Assembly (NCBI GenBank): GCA_025360265.1
Contig: JANYCP010000139.1
Coordinates: 1-24,517 of the forward strand
Reading direction: 5' to 3'
Source: Gemmatimonadota bacterium
GTDB lineage: Bacteria > Gemmatimonadota > Gemmatimonadetes > Gemmatimonadales > GWC2-71-9
Length of the DNA stretch: 24,517 nt
Both the position numbers and the translations under genes were made by a program. How positions within the stretch are numbered: the stretch's first letter is position 1; the number at the start of each line of letters is the position of its first letter. The notes below the pieces were generated by a model. The model did no database searches, was not told where the DNA came from, and worked only from the letters and a program-made list of their open reading frames with translations. Shown here in pieces: positions 24,413-24,517 of the stretch.

Positions 24413-24517
24413 GAGCTGCGCAGCAGCGAGTGGAGAGGCACCGCTCCGCGACAATTCGCTCCCCCTCCTCGCAGGCCGGCGCAAATTGTTCGCGATGGCC
24501 AAGTCGATGTACGTCTA

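Larger units (their letters stand above)
24306..24517. other. Intergenic region after the operon
   Basis: The 212 bases after the M28 stop hold no convincing complete gene. They contain a hairpin GCCGC-TCC-GCGGC (24316-24328), three 26-bp tandem repeats, and an imperfect inverted pair near 24447 and 24479. An ATG at 24495 opens a 7-codon frame (MAKSMYV) to the window edge; it could be the next gene's start but has no ribosome binding site. Confidence 0.6.

Noticed and set aside
24446..24496. Imperfect inverted pair (CGCGACAATTCGC and GCGCAAATTGTTCGCG)
   Set aside because: The arms match only with single-base gaps; too weak to call an attachment site or operator.
24495..24517. Start of a further gene (MAKSMYV) at the window edge
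   Set aside because: Only seven codons are visible and no ribosome binding site precedes the ATG; it cannot be supported from this window.

Overview
The window is GC-rich, gene-dense bacterial DNA with 18 protein genes, one tRNA and very little non-coding sequence. The gene content (a secreted tricorn-type S41 protease, an RGG-rich M28 peptidase, DUF4159/DUF4175-type envelope proteins, a Tat-exported 'asparagine synthetase B'-type protein, PdxJ, the MEP-pathway kinase IspE, methylmalonyl-CoA epimerase) suggests a Gram-negative, heterotrophic, probably aerobic bacterium of the Gemmatimonadota type. That assignment is inference from gene style; no rRNA or marker-gene phylogeny is available here. 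I see no insertion sequence, phage gene, CRISPR array or toxin-antitoxin pair.

Left part (1-3447): a tRNA-Gln on the minus strand, a short intergenic region with a candidate promoter, then a large secreted tricorn-like protease.

Minus-strand operon (7761 down to 3470): pdxJ, a 569-aa protein with two apparent pseudo-Hpt domains, a YbhN/LPG-synthase-type integral membrane protein, and ispE. Each junction overlaps by 4 or 14 bases, so the four genes are almost certainly co-transcribed and translationally coupled. PdxJ and the MEP pathway both draw on 1-deoxyxylulose 5-phosphate.

Middle (7814-9054): a small secreted protein of unknown function, convergent with methylmalonyl-CoA epimerase, which is divergent from thioredoxin.

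Plus-strand operon (9100-24305, possibly starting at trxA): rsmI, DUF4159 protein, DUF4175-like membrane/coiled-coil protein, TPR lipid- or periplasm-directed protein, Tat-exported 'AsnB-like' protein, a JAMM/RadC-like domain fused to a DinG-type Fe-S helicase, an FAH-family hydrolase, a class I/II aminotransferase, a single-pass membrane protein, an unknown 147-aa protein, and a secreted M28-type peptidase. From rsmI to the unknown 147-aa gene every junction overlaps (GTGA, ATGA, GTGA, TGATG, TTGA, ATGA, ATGA, about 17 bases, ATGA); the M28 gene follows after only 9 bases. The operon ends in a region with a small hairpin and three perfect 26-bp tandem repeats, each forming a TTCG-loop hairpin.

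The most interesting items are (i) the JAMM-DinG fusion with all metal and Fe-S ligands visible, (ii) the four-gene envelope block DUF4159/DUF4175/TPR/AsnB-like, which contains two proteins sharing a GGFL 'glutamine-amidotransferase-like' signature, and (iii) the double pseudo-Hpt protein, which recalls the design of FimL.
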